This document shows positions 49,760-52,369 of a stretch of 52,369 nucleotides of DNA, one piece after another. The DNA comes from Bacteroidota bacterium (GTDB lineage: Bacteria; Bacteroidota; Bacteroidia; Flavobacteriales; Schleiferiaceae): assembly GCA_016868755.1 (NCBI GenBank), contig VGFU01000009.1:1-52369 (forward strand), given 5' to 3'. The translations under genes and the position numbers were made by a program. Numbering within the stretch: position 1 is the stretch's first letter; each line of letters begins with the position of its first letter. Under the pieces are notes generated by a model, which was given only the letters and a program-made list of their open reading frames with translations, did no database searches and was not told the DNA's origin.

Positions 49760-49785
49760 AAAAAAGGGCCGCCGAAGCGACCCTT
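49760..49785 (-). terminator. gyrB terminator overlapping the mdh promoter
   Basis: AAGGGTCGC pairs with GCGGCCCTT (one G-U) around a TTCG tetraloop on the minus strand, then TTTTTT. It starts 28 nt after the gyrB stop. The left arm begins directly after the TACCTTTG box. Confidence 0.85.
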
Positions 49786-49793
49786 CAAAGGTA
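49786..49793 (-). promoter_or_regulatory. -7 box TACCTTTG for mdh
   Basis: A perfect TAnnTTTG match 41 nt before the mdh ATG. Transcription would start inside the left arm of the gyrB terminator hairpin. Confidence 0.55.
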
Positions 49794-49812
49794 GTACCGA
49801 AAACCCTTCGAC

Positions 49813-51792
<1,980 letters not shown>

Positions 51793-51899
51793 GGCTTGCG
51801 CGAGGGAGTCCGAAGCGGGAAAAATTAGGCCCGTTTATCAACATTTTTTTCAACAAGACGCACGAACGGCAACCGATTGATATCCGGAACCCTAAACGT

Positions 51900-52369
51900 T
51901 TAAAACTTGTAAACCAGGCCCAAATTTGCGCGAATTCCCTGTACCGGGTACCCCATCCACCATTCCGCACGTTGGTTGAGCAGGTTGTCGATGCGAACGA
52001 CTGCATCGAGCTGGCTGTTGTAGCGGTACTGGGCTCCCACGCGCACGTCGGCAAAGGCGGGCAAGTCATAAGGCATCATGAGTCTGTACAACGTAGTTCG
52101 CGGACCGCGCAGCACCACCGCGCCGTCGAGTCGAATTTTCTCACCAAAATTGGCCCGAGCCTGCGCGCCCAACTCGTACTTGGGCAAGTGGTACACCGGC
52201 CAACCGCTCGAATCCTGAACGGCAAGACGCAACACCCCGTGCAACCGCAAGTCCCAAACTTGCTTGAACTGAAACGTAAGCTCGCCCGTGGGCTCTAAAG
52301 AAGTCACTTTCACATACTGCATGCCTACGCGTCCGCTGTCGTCGAGCACCCCAGTTTCGACGTCGGGCC
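51900..52369 (-). CDS. TonB-dependent-receptor-like outer membrane beta-barrel (C-terminal part)
   Basis: The frame is open to the right edge of the window, so only about 156 C-terminal residues are seen. They alternate in the manner of barrel strands, include VVRIDNLLNQRAEWWMGYPV then GIRANLGLVYKF, and end in the aromatic residue required by the BAM machinery. The DNLLN...GYP.QG pattern is typical of the last strands of TonB-dependent receptors. Substrate cannot be known from this part. The gene ends 147 nt before gyrB. Confidence 0.75.
   Translation of the reverse strand, partial: PDVETGVLDDSGRVGMQYVKVTSLEPTGELTFQFKQVWDLRLHGVLRLAVQDSSGWPVYHLPKYELGAQARANFGEKIRLDGAVVLRGPRTTLYRLMMPYDLPAFADVRVGAQYRYNSQLDAVVRIDNLLNQRAEWWMGYPVQGIRANLGLVYKF

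Overview
The window is a chromosomal segment of a fairly GC-rich member of the Bacteroidota, most likely Flavobacteriales-like. The evidence is: two secreted proteins with type IX secretion (T9SS) style C-terminal sorting domains, a type III glutamine synthetase, a SecD-SecF fusion, a transketolase split into two subunits, a divergent Bacteroidota-type PurM, DUF3467 behind rpoC, a PorE-like OmpA protein, and many TAnnTTTG -7 promoter boxes, which are the hallmark of the Bacteroidota primary sigma factor. Genus cannot be told from the sequence. No insertion sequence, prophage, CRISPR array or rRNA was seen. Coding density is very high, and no gene-free stretch exceeds 300 bases apart from the tRNA block.

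Layout. 1-1333 (+): the 3' end of uvrA and a LOG-family gene. 1330-8742 (-): ychF, parE, parC and a T9SS cargo gene. 8821-12025 (+): a transketolase operon whose two subunit genes are separated by a secreted von Willebrand factor A (VWA) protein. 12101-13485 (+): an ECF sigma factor with a small membrane protein and a Spy-like periplasmic protein. 13588-16007 (+): an aminotransferase, an acyltransferase and a small membrane protein. 16107-29387 (-): the transcription/translation core tRNA-Thr, Tyr, Gly, Thr, tuf, tRNA-Trp, secE, nusG, rplKAJL, rpoBC, DUF3467. 29498-30947 (-): hpf, xerC and rpsU. 30987-37519 (-): a compact seven-gene unit purM, prfA, pyrF, an RmlD-like gene, a sodium:solute (NSS) transporter, an unlisted 45-residue membrane protein, and a helix-hairpin-helix gene. 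37581-45786 (-): a PorE-like OmpA/LysM protein, glutamine synthetase III, tatA and secDF. 45842-48894 (+): a VCBS-repeat T9SS cargo and a DCC-family thioredoxin-like protein. 48815-52369 (-): mdh, gyrB and the C-terminus of a TonB-dependent-receptor-like barrel.

Most genes are housekeeping. The less expected material lies in how the transcription units are packed. At gyrB and mdh the -7 box sits inside the terminator hairpin of the upstream gene, so RNA started at that box would lack the left arm and escape termination. At purM the U-tract of the upstream terminator itself is the -7 box. Two divergent pairs (ychF/transketolase and secDF/VCBS) have -7 boxes 7-15 bp apart. Two or three genes look leaderless. 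The mdh terminator hairpin is written inside the coding sequence of the convergent DCC gene. Two degenerate heptad tandem repeats follow stop codons at 12026 and 16006. All of these are inferences from sequence alone.
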